Assembly (NCBI GenBank): GCA_040754095.1
Contig: JBFMFO010000007.1
Coordinates: 1-64,000, forward strand
Length of the DNA stretch: 64,000 nt
DNA from: QYQD01 sp040754095
Lineage (GTDB): Bacteria; Desulfobacterota; QYQD01
Direction of reading: 5' to 3'
Positions 54,688 to 62,821 of this stretch are shown piece after piece (position 1 is the stretch's first letter; the number at the start of each line of letters is the position of its first letter). The notes beneath the pieces are model-generated. The model saw only the letters and a program-made list of their open reading frames with translations, made no database searches and was not told the origin of the DNA. The position numbers and the translations under genes are program-made.

Positions 54688-55533
54688 TCAAAATATATAG
54701 TCTTCTTCGCCTGTTAAAAAGTATAAACTCTTTTTGTTAGTATTTATTTCTAAGTTGACTATAGTGCCTTCAAAAGCTCCCGCCATATTATACTCCGCAA
54801 CTCTGTTACTATAGAAATCAACCTTTCCCCTACCGGAAATAATAGTAAGGACGCCCTTGTTGATTTTCAAAAACTTGCGGATATGCGTTAGACCAAAACC
54901 GGCACTCTGAGGACGGCTTGTAACCCCTTCTTCAACAGATAGTTTTATCGCCTTGATGTCACTTGTAATTTTATACTTCTTTTTTAAAGTTGATAAAATT
55001 CCCACTCCAAAATCTGTTATACAAAGCCTTATTAGCATCTTATTTGGATAATATTGTGCACATACAAAACACCCGCTATTTGACCTGCTATGGTCAAATA
55101 CATTGATTAAAAGTTCTTGTAAACTCATCTTTAGAGAGTCTTTCATCCCCTTAGACAAACTCATCTTAGACTCAATTAAAATTATAAGTTTTTCAATATA
55201 AAGAGGACGTAATGCCATTAACTGGGTTAGTTCCACACTGGTATCTTTATGAATATTCTTCCCGTTAATATGAAAAAATGAGTTAAATCCTATCTGAGAT
55301 AGGTAATCTTTTAGCTTTCTATCTTTTGGGGGAATATATGCTATTTTTCTATTCTTTGTTCGCAAACAGCCCTGAATAGCCCCTGCTATGATAGTTATTG
55401 CAAATGGATCAATGAATGTGGTTTTTTCAAAAACAAAAGTCGATATATCTCTAGTTTTTTGTACATTGGCACAGTTTTTAATTATTGTATCTGCATAAGC
55501 TATGGTGGAAAGTTTTGGGAAAATTACCTGCAT
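54688..55533 (-). CDS. STAS-like/GHKL ATPase fusion
   Basis: Product of 281 residues. The first 90 (TTFIDPFAITIIAGAIQGCL) look like a STAS-type domain. Residues 125-265 form a GHKL ATP-binding domain: N-box LQELLINVFDHS (138-149), G1 DFGVGIL (174-180), G2 AGFGLTHIRKF (211-221) and a final EGTIVNLEI. There is no His phosphoacceptor, so it resembles an anti-sigma kinase (SpoIIAB/RsbW type) more than a sensor kinase. AGGAGG lies 11 bases before the ATG, next to a perfect inverted repeat. It is AT-rich: 14 of 60 bases are G or C at 54961-55020. Confidence 0.85.
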   Translation of the reverse strand: MQVIFPKLSTIAYADTIIKNCANVQKTRDISTFVFEKTTFIDPFAITIIAGAIQGCLRTKNRKIAYIPPKDRKLKDYLSQIGFNSFFHINGKNIHKDTSVELTQLMALRPLYIEKLIILIESKMSLSKGMKDSLKMSLQELLINVFDHSRSNSGCFVCAQYYPNKMLIRLCITDFGVGILSTLKKKYKITSDIKAIKLSVEEGVTSRPQSAGFGLTHIRKFLKINKGVLTIISGRGKVDFYSNRVAEYNMAGAFEGTIVNLEINTNKKSLYFLTGEEDYIF

Positions 55534-55550
55534 TTAAACCTCATACCTCC

Positions 55551-55586
55551 TGTTATTGCAGGATTATGGTCTATTCTGCAATAACA
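55551..55586. promoter_or_regulatory. perfect 11-bp inverted repeat before the STAS-GHKL gene
   Basis: tgttattgcag (55551-55561) and ctgcaataaca (55576-55586), 14 bases apart. On the minus strand the second arm runs directly into the AGGAGG ribosome site. No T-run follows, so it is more likely an operator or an mRNA stem near the ribosome site than a terminator. Confidence 0.65.
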
Positions 55587-55598
55587 CTATTTATTATT

Positions 55599-57560
55599 TC
55601 AGGATTGTAAATCAACCGTAGCCCCGGCATCATTCCCGAATATATCCACCACCCTCACAGCAATCGTCCGTTTTTTCTTTTCGAGTATCTCTTTAGCTTC
55701 TGTGGCAACGGTCTTCGCCTTTTTGCCGTTGCCCCGGAATGCCTGCCACTGGCTTTTGAAGGTAAAACCGTCATAGTTCCAGTCAACGGCCCAGTAATCT
55801 ATAAGCACCGCAAAGTTGTCTTTTGCTATCTTCATCAGGGCGGCATAATCTTCCTGTCCCTTCTTTGAGGTCTGGCTTATGGGGATGTCCATCAGGACGT
55901 AGCGTTTGATGGAGAGGCTGATCTCAACCTTACCGTCTTTTAAATCCCTTATCCCTGGTTCATCCATCTTCAGGTATGGTCTTTCATAGAAGGTAACTTT
56001 CTCTGAAAGGGCTTCGATGTCTTCCTCGGTCTTTGCCTTTTTCAAATAGTCGTATATATCCGGTGGGATGTCCCGGCTTATAACCTCAACAAAATCCCCC
56101 CTTCCCCCCTTTGGTAAAGGGGGGATTGCCTTCTTTCTTGATTCCAGCGCCTGGTGATAATTGTATTCATAATCCCAGCCCAGAATTATCAGTCTCTTAT
56201 AACCCCGTCCGTCAAGCTTCTGTGCCTGGAGGGCCAGTTCCTCGGCCTTGCCTGCGGTAACCGGCCGGTCAGGATAGCCGACATAAACAAGCTCTTCAAC
56301 GTTGTCTTCTGCCCTGCGAATGCCAAGTCCGCTTAATTTATCACGGGGAGTTGCGCCGTAAAGCTTGAGGATGAGATGTTGCATCTCATAAATCCTGCCG
56401 CCGGTGAGATAGATCATCTCCCTTTGATAGTTGCCTATGTTCTCAATAAGGAATGGCTTGGCCTGCTGGTCCACTAGTCTTGCACGGGTGACCTGTATGC
56501 CCACCTTCCCAAGCTCACAGCCAATCCAGCGACGGTTAAGTTTTTCCGCAACGGCAAGTGCTGTGCCTGAGCCGCAGAAGAAATCAGCTACTAAGGCTTC
56601 TGGGTCACTAGCCATTTCGATCACACGTGAAAGCAGGTCTTCATGCTTTTCGGTATCGTAATCAGATGAGTAAGAATAGGATTGGATGTCAGTCCAGACA
56701 TCACCAATAAGGCCCTCATCCTTCGGCGGTATCCAATATTGCGGATATGCTCGGCCAGGAAACTTTGCAATAAACTCAAGTTTTCTTCCCGTTTTCTTCC
56801 AATAACCAACCAAGTCAGCCTCACCGCTTTTTATGAACTCCTGGTAATTTTTTACCGCACGCTCGGCACGCTCTTTCGCCCATAGAAACTGACCATGGGT
56901 AGGCTTGAAACCAAGGAGTTCATATTGCATCGTCGGACGTTCCACATTTCCCCGCCAAAAAGATTGCCACTGCTCCCCTTTTGCGCGAATTTGTGATTTA
57001 ACATGCCGATATTGTGCGTTTGTAGTTTTAGAGTACAGCAAGATCATGTCATGCTCGCTACCGAGCCCAGACATATATTCAAATTGGCTTTGTAGACTCT
57101 TGCGACGTCCTCTATTTATAATGATCTCATTCCTAAAATTCTCTTTCCCAAACACCTCATCCATCATCACCTTCACATAATGCCCCACATGCCAGTCCAA
57201 ATGTACATATATACTCCCATCCTCTGCCAATAACCTTTTCATCAACTGCAATCTGGGATAGAGCATATCAAGGTAAGAATCCGTGCCTCCGGCCCAGGTG
57301 TCTTTGTAGGCAAGACGTTCGATGACCGAGGGTTCCTTGGTGAATTCTAACCCCTCACCCTGCCCTCTCCCAGAGGGAGAGGGATTAGTGGGAATGGTCA
57401 TCTTGTGGGAATAATCAGCCTTGGAATCAAAGGGCGGGTCGATGTAGATAAGGTTTATCTTGCCCTCGTATCCCTGGGCAAGCAGGGCCTGCATGGCCAG
57501 GAGGTTGTCGCCCCAGATGAGACGGTTCATCTTCTGTTTATCTATGTCCGCCTCGCCCAA
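55599..57560 (-). CDS. mod: type III DNA methyltransferase, Mod subunit (main frame)
   Basis: Adenine methyltransferase and DNA-recognition subunit of the system. The 653-residue frame holds the beta-class order: catalytic DPPF at 41-44, motif X-like DTEKHEDLL (302-310) and SAM-binding FCGSGTA at 328-334. The family's N-terminus begins earlier; those residues are present upstream in another frame (57561-57724). Read from TTG 57560 the catalytic domain is complete but the first 55 or so residues are lost. Two in-frame repeat inserts code for NPSPSGRGQGEG (59-70) and IPPLPKGGRGDF (478-489). A 38-base gap before the next gene's inverted repeat. Confidence 0.88.
   Translation of the reverse strand: MGEADIDKQKMNRLIWGDNLLAMQALLAQGYEGKINLIYIDPPFDSKADYSHKMTIPTNPSPSGRGQGEGLEFTKEPSVIERLAYKDTWAGGTDSYLDMLYPRLQLMKRLLAEDGSIYVHLDWHVGHYVKVMMDEVFGKENFRNEIIINRGRRKSLQSQFEYMSGLGSEHDMILLYSKTTNAQYRHVKSQIRAKGEQWQSFWRGNVERPTMQYELLGFKPTHGQFLWAKERAERAVKNYQEFIKSGEADLVGYWKKTGRKLEFIAKFPGRAYPQYWIPPKDEGLIGDVWTDIQSYSYSSDYDTEKHEDLLSRVIEMASDPEALVADFFCGSGTALAVAEKLNRRWIGCELGKVGIQVTRARLVDQQAKPFLIENIGNYQREMIYLTGGRIYEMQHLILKLYGATPRDKLSGLGIRRAEDNVEELVYVGYPDRPVTAGKAEELALQAQKLDGRGYKRLIILGWDYEYNYHQALESRKKAIPPLPKGGRGDFVEVISRDIPPDIYDYLKKAKTEEDIEALSEKVTFYERPYLKMDEPGIRDLKDGKVEISLSIKRYVLMDIPISQTSKKGQEDYAALMKIAKDNFAVLIDYWAVDWNYDGFTFKSQWQAFRGNGKKAKTVATEAKEILEKKKRTIAVRVVDIFGNDAGATVDLQS
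56091..56130. repeat. C-run/G-run palindrome inside mod
   Basis: aaaatccccccttcccccct-ttggtaaaggggggattgcc, the same element as at 7097, kept in frame and read as IPPLPKGGRGDF. Confidence 0.8.
57350..57386. repeat. ccctctcccagagggagaggg element inside mod
   Basis: cccctcaccctgccctctcc followed by cagagggagaggg. A different palindrome family, kept in frame and read as NPSPSGRGQGEG between motif IV and the next conserved block. Confidence 0.8.
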
Positions 57561-57724
57561 AATTCCATCTTTGAACGACAGAGGAAGTTGTTCTCTATGG
57601 ACAGGGTTAGGAATAACGACCTCTGCGGTCTGAAACTCTATATCTTGGGATTGGGCGCACGGCGGGGCTTACTATCCCACACCAGCCTTGCCGAATCTCT
57701 TTTGCGAATCCTGCCATTGTTCAT
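57561..57724 (-). pseudogene. mod: frameshifted 5' part of mod
   Basis: From ATG 57724 (AAGGGATC upstream) the minus strand reads MNNGRIRKRDSARLVWDSKP then RRAPNPK and hits TAG at 57640-57638 two codons later. Dropping one base near 57643 was enough to cause this: adding one G (AAG-GAT) rejoins DIEFQTAEVVIPNP and the rest of the Mod frame without a stop. RLVWDSKP...PNPKDI is the usual start of this Mod group. Real mutation and sequencing error are both possible. Confidence 0.75.
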
Positions 57725-58102
57725 TGTCAAACGATCCCTTTTGTCTAATATGCCATGTAGCGCGGTATCCTGCCATCTTCCATCCCGCCAGAGGCGGATC
57801 TAATCGACATATCCTAGCAGAATTTACAATCAAATTCTATAGCATATCAACTGGAACACGAAATACAGGCTATAGGTCATCCCTCTGGCACTTCTTGCAT
57901 GGCTTCAATAATGCTAAGGCCTTGAGAGATAGATTATGCCTTCCGGCAATCATCAAAGCGATAACATCTTGACATACCTATGTAAAATGAGTAACGTACC
58001 AATTCAACGAAGAAATATTCCCATTTATAGGGCTACTAAATAATCTTTTACGTTAAGGATAGGTGCCTTGGCCTTTAATCCTCAAAGGAGCAAAAGAAGC
58101 CA
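57725..58102. other. divergent gap between mod and the cNMP/PilZ gene
   Basis: About 380 bases that should contain both promoters. It includes a small palindrome cccgccagaggcggatc (57784 onward), no member of the main repeat families and no convincing gene. Confidence 0.45.
57969..57997 (+). promoter_or_regulatory. weak candidate promoter for the cNMP/PilZ gene
   Basis: TTGACA at 57969-57974, 17-base spacer, TAACGT at 57992-57997. The -35 is perfect, the -10 poor (three of six). Confidence 0.3.
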
Positions 58103-58798
58103 ATGCTTTCCATTGTGAATGAAATGCAGTTTAAAGACGGAGACTATATATTCAAAGAAGGAAGTTACGGGGATTGGATCTATGTGATTTTATCCGGCCA
58201 GGTTGAAATCTCAAAATATTGCCGGGGGCAAAAGGTTATCGTAGAGACCCTAAAAGAAGGCGACGTCTTTGGAGAAATGAGTTTTGTCGATAAAACGCCG
58301 CGCTCCGCCTCGGCCATAGCCAGGGGTAACGTATCTCTGGGTATCGTGGACCGTGATCTCCTGGACCATGAATATAATAAACTGTCGCAGGATATGCGCA
58401 TGGTATTCAGGGCCTTGGTAAAACGCCTGCGCGAAACGACTGCTAGAATTAGCGCATTTTCCGGCCGCCAGGATCAACGGGCGGAGAGGCCCTTGGACAT
58501 TCAATTCAAATCCGGCCGGGATTTCACCAAGGCTTATGCCGTCAACATAGGAGGCGGGGGGTTACTGGTAAGAGTCGATGAACCGGTGTCTGTGGGGACA
58601 AGATGCGCGGTACGTTTCAATCTTCCGGGCGAAAGCCTTCCTATTGAAACGGATTGCCAGGTGGTATGGTCAAGCCTGGGGACGGAAAAGGATAAAAAGA
58701 TAGTAATGGCCGGATTACAATTTATAGACCTGAAAGCCGAAGATCGAGACAGGATAAGCTCTTATGTTAATAAGGTCGGCCAGCTTGAACAGAAATAA
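58103..58798 (+). CDS. cyclic-nucleotide-binding and PilZ domain protein
   Basis: Product of 231 residues. Residues 5-115 form a cyclic-nucleotide-binding domain with the phosphate-binding cassette FGEMSFVDKTPRSASA (56-71). Residues 120-225 form a PilZ domain: RQDQR (122-126) as the RXXXR motif, then NIGGGG (148-153) in place of the usual NXSXXG, so c-di-GMP binding is uncertain. There is no DNA-binding domain. It could join cAMP-type and c-di-GMP-type signals. It lies 39 bases before selA in the same direction. Confidence 0.88.
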   Translation: MLSIVNEMQFKDGDYIFKEGSYGDWIYVILSGQVEISKYCRGQKVIVETLKEGDVFGEMSFVDKTPRSASAIARGNVSLGIVDRDLLDHEYNKLSQDMRMVFRALVKRLRETTARISAFSGRQDQRAERPLDIQFKSGRDFTKAYAVNIGGGGLLVRVDEPVSVGTRCAVRFNLPGESLPIETDCQVVWSSLGTEKDKKIVMAGLQFIDLKAEDRDRISSYVNKVGQLEQK

Positions 58799-58837
58799 GA
58801 ATATTAAACATGCGATGTAAGCCTATTCTATTAAAAC

Positions 58838-60256
58838 ATGCCATCCAGGGAAGATACAAATAATCTGCTGCGCAACATCCCCTCCGTGGATGAAATATTA
58901 TCTCTTCCAGAGACACAATCATTGCTTGAAAAATATCCCCGCCGCCTGGTGGTATCGACTATCCGCCAGGTATTGGAAGGGATACGCGGCCAACTCCTGG
59001 CCGCGAACAGTCAATCATCCCATGTGGATACCTCTCTGGACAATATCACGGAATCGTTGAAGAAATTTTTAGGCCATGCTGGCCGGCCCAGTCTCCGCCC
59101 TCTTATAAACGCCACGGGAGTGGTCATCCATACCAACATCGGGCGGTCATTATTAGCGGGCGTAGCGGTTGGCCAGATGAACGCCATCGCTGCCGGTTAT
59201 TCAAATCTGGAATTTGACCTGTCTGCCGGGCAGCGTGGCAGCCGGTATGTGCATGTGGAAGAGATACTGCGTCAGTTGACCGGCGCTGAGGCCGCCCTCG
59301 TGGTCAATAATAACGCGGCGGCCGTGCTTCTGGTGCTGGATACCCTGGCCAGAGGCAAGGAGGTTATTGTCTCCCGCGGGCAGTTGGTAGAGATAGGGGG
59401 CTCTTTCCGCATACCGGATATAATGGCCCGAAGCGGGGCATATCTGGTCGAAGTGGGCACGACCAACCGAACCCATCCGGCAGACTATGAACGGGCTATA
59501 ACTGAGAGTACGGCCTTTCTAATGAAGGTCCACACCAGTAACTTCCACATAATGGGTTTTACTTCTGAAGTTCCATTAGCGGATATGGTCGCGCTGGGTA
59601 AAAAACATGACCTTCCAGTGGTGGAGGACCTGGGGAGCGGATGTTTTGTTGATCTTTCCCGCTACGGGCTGCTTAAAGAGCCCACCGTACAGGAGGCACT
59701 CCAGGCTGGGGCAGATATAGTGACCTTTAGCGGGGATAAGTTACTGGGAGGGCCCCAGGCCGGTATCATCCTGGGCCGGGATAACTTTGTCAGGCAGATC
59801 CGAAGCAATCCCCTGAATAGGGCGCTGAGGATCGACAAGTTGACGCTGGCCGGTCTGGAGGCCACGTTAAGGCTGTACCTTGACGAGGAAGAGTCCGTCA
59901 AGCAGATCCCGACACTGCGCTTATTGACCGTGCCCATCGCCGAGATCAACAAAAAGGCATTACAGCTTTACCGCCGCCTGACAAAGGTAGCCGTGGATCA
60001 TCTTTCGTTGCAGGTTATAGATGTTGACTCCCAGGTAGGCGGGGGGGCCCTGCCGCTTCAGAAATTGCCGAGCCGGGCCGTAGCCGTCAGGCCGAGGAGA
60101 TTCTCCGTAACAGAACTGGAGGCCAGGATGCGAGGCCTTTCCCGCCCGGTCATCGGCCGCATTGAACACGATCAATTTATCATGGACATGCGGACAGTGA
60201 GCACGGGAGAAATTCCCCATATTGTCGAAGCCGTTAAAACAGTCCTTTCGGAGTAA
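58838..60256 (+). CDS. selA: L-seryl-tRNA(Sec) selenium transferase
   Basis: PLP enzyme that turns Ser-tRNA(Sec) into selenocysteinyl-tRNA. The product has 472 residues, the usual size; INATGVVIHTNIGRSLL starts the catalytic domain and SGDKLLGGPQAG contains the PLP Lys (K301). The genome should therefore encode selenoproteins, selB, selC and selD, none of which lies in this window. The ATG at 58838 has no strong ribosome site. The TPR gene follows seven bases after the stop. Confidence 0.96.
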   Translation: MPSREDTNNLLRNIPSVDEILSLPETQSLLEKYPRRLVVSTIRQVLEGIRGQLLAANSQSSHVDTSLDNITESLKKFLGHAGRPSLRPLINATGVVIHTNIGRSLLAGVAVGQMNAIAAGYSNLEFDLSAGQRGSRYVHVEEILRQLTGAEAALVVNNNAAAVLLVLDTLARGKEVIVSRGQLVEIGGSFRIPDIMARSGAYLVEVGTTNRTHPADYERAITESTAFLMKVHTSNFHIMGFTSEVPLADMVALGKKHDLPVVEDLGSGCFVDLSRYGLLKEPTVQEALQAGADIVTFSGDKLLGGPQAGIILGRDNFVRQIRSNPLNRALRIDKLTLAGLEATLRLYLDEEESVKQIPTLRLLTVPIAEINKKALQLYRRLTKVAVDHLSLQVIDVDSQVGGGALPLQKLPSRAVAVRPRRFSVTELEARMRGLSRPVIGRIEHDQFIMDMRTVSTGEIPHIVEAVKTVLSE

Positions 60257-60262
60257 GCCAAC

Positions 60263-62638
60263 ATGGTAAAAAGGCTCTCCATAACTTCATTGGAACCACA
60301 GGATATATTCCTTTTCCAGGAGTATATAAAGAAAGATTTAAGCCTTCTCTTTCAGACCCAAGATGTACTCCTTTGGCCTGCGAACTGTGCGCCGGATATT
60401 CTTAGCCCCCTGATTACCGAAAACAAAATGAAAATAATCCCCCCTCACCCCCCTTTGCTAAAGGGGGGATGGGGGGATTTTCAGATAAAAGAGGTCTTTT
60501 CAAATAGTGTCCCTGTCGTTGAAAAAAACACCGACTCAGTATCCTTGCCTTTTATGTGGGAAAATGAGCCTCTCGGCATAGCTGTACTTAAAGATACGGC
60601 CGGGACATTTAAAAAAAATATACTATCCGGCCAATGGCCGAAACTCAGCCAGTTAATCCTGGAAAAAATCCGGGTATATAAGGCCTATTATACAGATACG
60701 GAAAGCGGCGCACTAGCTCTGGAACTTTTTAAAGATACCCTTATCCGGCTTATTAGTACAGACCTGAAAGGCAGGGATACCAACCCTGTCTCCGAACCGG
60801 AAAGTCTTCCGGATCTGCTTGGTTCTCCGCCCCATTTTGTGATAATTTTTATAAAAATACTCTCCAGTCGACCACTAAATCGCCGCCCTGACATGAGCCT
60901 TAAGCCAGGCCGTCAAAGGGGATTCTGGGTGGATATTATCCCGGCTATAAAAAATGAGCTGAAGAGCATTGATCTTTCGTGCCTGTTTCGCAGAGACAAA
61001 TCGGCCTTAGCCCTGATCGTGCCTTTTTGTGATGAGGAAAGAGGCCATAATATAAGTCTGGCCATATTTGAACTCTTTAATAAAAGACGCTTTAAGGATG
61101 GGATTAAAACAGCGATAGGGCTTTTATCTTATCCGATAAGCAGCAACGAAACACACAAGTCGTGTAGTGACACAAAGGACAATAAAAATAATCCCCCCTC
61201 ACCCCCCTTTACTAAAGGGGGGTTGGGGGGATTTTCAGGCGAAACATGTCGTAATCTGCCGCCAGGGAAATTATATGATCTTATTATCGGGAAGGGTAAA
61301 GAGATTTTAGCCGTGGCCCAAAGCAGGTTCGATTATCCTCTTTGTTTTTCCCGGGAGCTTGAAGAGACCCCTAGCCTTAAAATAGCGGCAAATATTCATC
61401 GGGTTACGGATAAACTGAGAAGGAACTGGGAAAAAACGAAGAGATTTTCCCTGATATTGGCAAGATATGAGGACCAAAACGGCAAAGAGGACCATGCTCA
61501 GCTTGTGGAGAAGGTAGCCTCCGGCTTATCGCCGGGGCAGTCAATCCTGCCGTGTACCGAGAACTCCTTCTTTGTTTACCTCCCGGATATCAGCCCGGAA
61601 GAGGCCCTTCTTACAGGACAGAATTTAAAATCTCAGATAAAGGAAGACTGCGGCAAGACCGTGACTATGGGCCTGGCCGGTTATCCGTTACTTGACTATG
61701 AAAAAGAGGAAATCGCTTTTAACGCCTACAAGGCGCTTGTACATACTGATTTCTTTGGCCCGGACACCATTACCGCCTTTGATGCCGTAAGTCTCAATAT
61801 AAGCGGGGATACGCTCTTCAACGCAGGACATATCCACGGCGCCATAATGGAATATAAAAAGGGACTATCCCTCGATCCGCAAGACGTCAATCTTTTAAAT
61901 AGCCTGGGCGTTTGCTATGCCCGGCTTAAATGGTATAAAAAGGCCATTTCCTGTTTTGAGAAGACCTTATCCCTGGAAAAAGATAATTTTATGGCCCAAT
62001 ACAACCTGGGGTTGGCCTATCTCAAAACCGGCATACCGGATAAGGCCTTTTTGGCCCTGCAACAGGCGACTTCATTGAACGGAAATCATTTTGACATCCT
62101 TTTTCAGATGGGGAAGTTATTACAAGAACAAAAAAGAGGGGCGGAGGCCGTTGGTTATTTTCAAAAGGCAGCGCAATGCCCGGATGCCAAGGGGTATATA
62201 TACCGATACCTGGGAGAAGCTTATCTCGGCTTGAATCTAAAAAAAGACGCCATGACTGCATTTAAAAAGGCGGTCAAGAGCAACCCTGCTGACGCCTTCT
62301 CCTTCAGTTGGTTGGGTCTGCTTTATGCTGAACTGAAAAACGACCTGGAAATCGCCCATACATTATGCCAAAAGGCGCTCGAACTCGATCAGCAAAACAA
62401 CCTTCATTGGAAGACAGTAGGGCGGATTTATTATCTAAAAAATGATTATCCTCAGGCCATCCACCATCTTAGAGAAGCCCAGCGCCGGATGAAAAAAGAC
62501 CACGAAATATACTATCATTTGGGCCTGGTTTATGAAAAAATGGGCAACATAGCTGAGGCCAGAAGAAAATGGCAAAAGGCGCTTAAGGTTAATCCCCTTT
62601 TTAAAGAAGCCCGGATTGCACTTCAGTCGTACGATTGA
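60263..62638 (+). CDS. TPR protein with a possible degenerate GGDEF domain
   Basis: Product of 791 residues. The region from about 390 to 510 (SLILARYEDQNG to GLAGYPLLDY and DFFGPDTITAFDA) resembles a GGDEF-type cyclase fold without its catalytic motif. From about 515 to the end come seven or eight TPR units (for example GLSLDPQDVNLLNSLGVCYA, KAVKSNPADAFSFSWLGLLY). Two repeat-encoded peptides interrupt it: PPHPPLLKGGWGDF (about residue 63) and NPPSPPFTKGGLGGF (about 312). The ATG follows selA by six bases with GGAG inside the selA end, so translation is coupled. It may be a scaffold protein; its function is not known. Confidence 0.8.
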   Translation: MVKRLSITSLEPQDIFLFQEYIKKDLSLLFQTQDVLLWPANCAPDILSPLITENKMKIIPPHPPLLKGGWGDFQIKEVFSNSVPVVEKNTDSVSLPFMWENEPLGIAVLKDTAGTFKKNILSGQWPKLSQLILEKIRVYKAYYTDTESGALALELFKDTLIRLISTDLKGRDTNPVSEPESLPDLLGSPPHFVIIFIKILSSRPLNRRPDMSLKPGRQRGFWVDIIPAIKNELKSIDLSCLFRRDKSALALIVPFCDEERGHNISLAIFELFNKRRFKDGIKTAIGLLSYPISSNETHKSCSDTKDNKNNPPSPPFTKGGLGGFSGETCRNLPPGKLYDLIIGKGKEILAVAQSRFDYPLCFSRELEETPSLKIAANIHRVTDKLRRNWEKTKRFSLILARYEDQNGKEDHAQLVEKVASGLSPGQSILPCTENSFFVYLPDISPEEALLTGQNLKSQIKEDCGKTVTMGLAGYPLLDYEKEEIAFNAYKALVHTDFFGPDTITAFDAVSLNISGDTLFNAGHIHGAIMEYKKGLSLDPQDVNLLNSLGVCYARLKWYKKAISCFEKTLSLEKDNFMAQYNLGLAYLKTGIPDKAFLALQQATSLNGNHFDILFQMGKLLQEQKRGAEAVGYFQKAAQCPDAKGYIYRYLGEAYLGLNLKKDAMTAFKKAVKSNPADAFSFSWLGLLYAELKNDLEIAHTLCQKALELDQQNNLHWKTVGRIYYLKNDYPQAIHHLREAQRRMKKDHEIYYHLGLVYEKMGNIAEARRKWQKALKVNPLFKEARIALQSYD
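60437..60482. repeat. C-run/G-run palindrome inside the TPR gene, first
   Basis: aatcccccctcacccccctt-tgctaaaggggggatgggggga, in frame. Confidence 0.8.
61188..61236. repeat. C-run/G-run palindrome inside the TPR gene, second
   Basis: aataatcccccctcaccccc-ctttactaaaggggggttgg, in frame and read as NPPSPPFTKGGLGGF. Confidence 0.8.
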
Positions 62639-62821
62639 GGAATAAGTAAGAAACCTGTCCTTTTTAAGATCATAGTCCTCACGTCTTAAACAACAAGACG
62701 CACGTTGCAAGATTCTTATCTCAAATCTTTACATTTACAAAAAGATATTTTTCCCCGATAATACAAAATTATAGGACATTTCTATGGGAAAAAAGCTCAC
62801 TAAGAGGAGGGAGGCATTTTT

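Noticed and set aside
57672..57776. 34-codon minus-strand frame starting MAGYRATWHIRQKG
   Set aside because: Short and overlapping the displaced start of mod in another frame; no ribosome site.
57688..57972. 94-codon plus-strand frame between mod and the cNMP/PilZ gene
   Set aside because: Antisense to the mod start and without a ribosome site or family.
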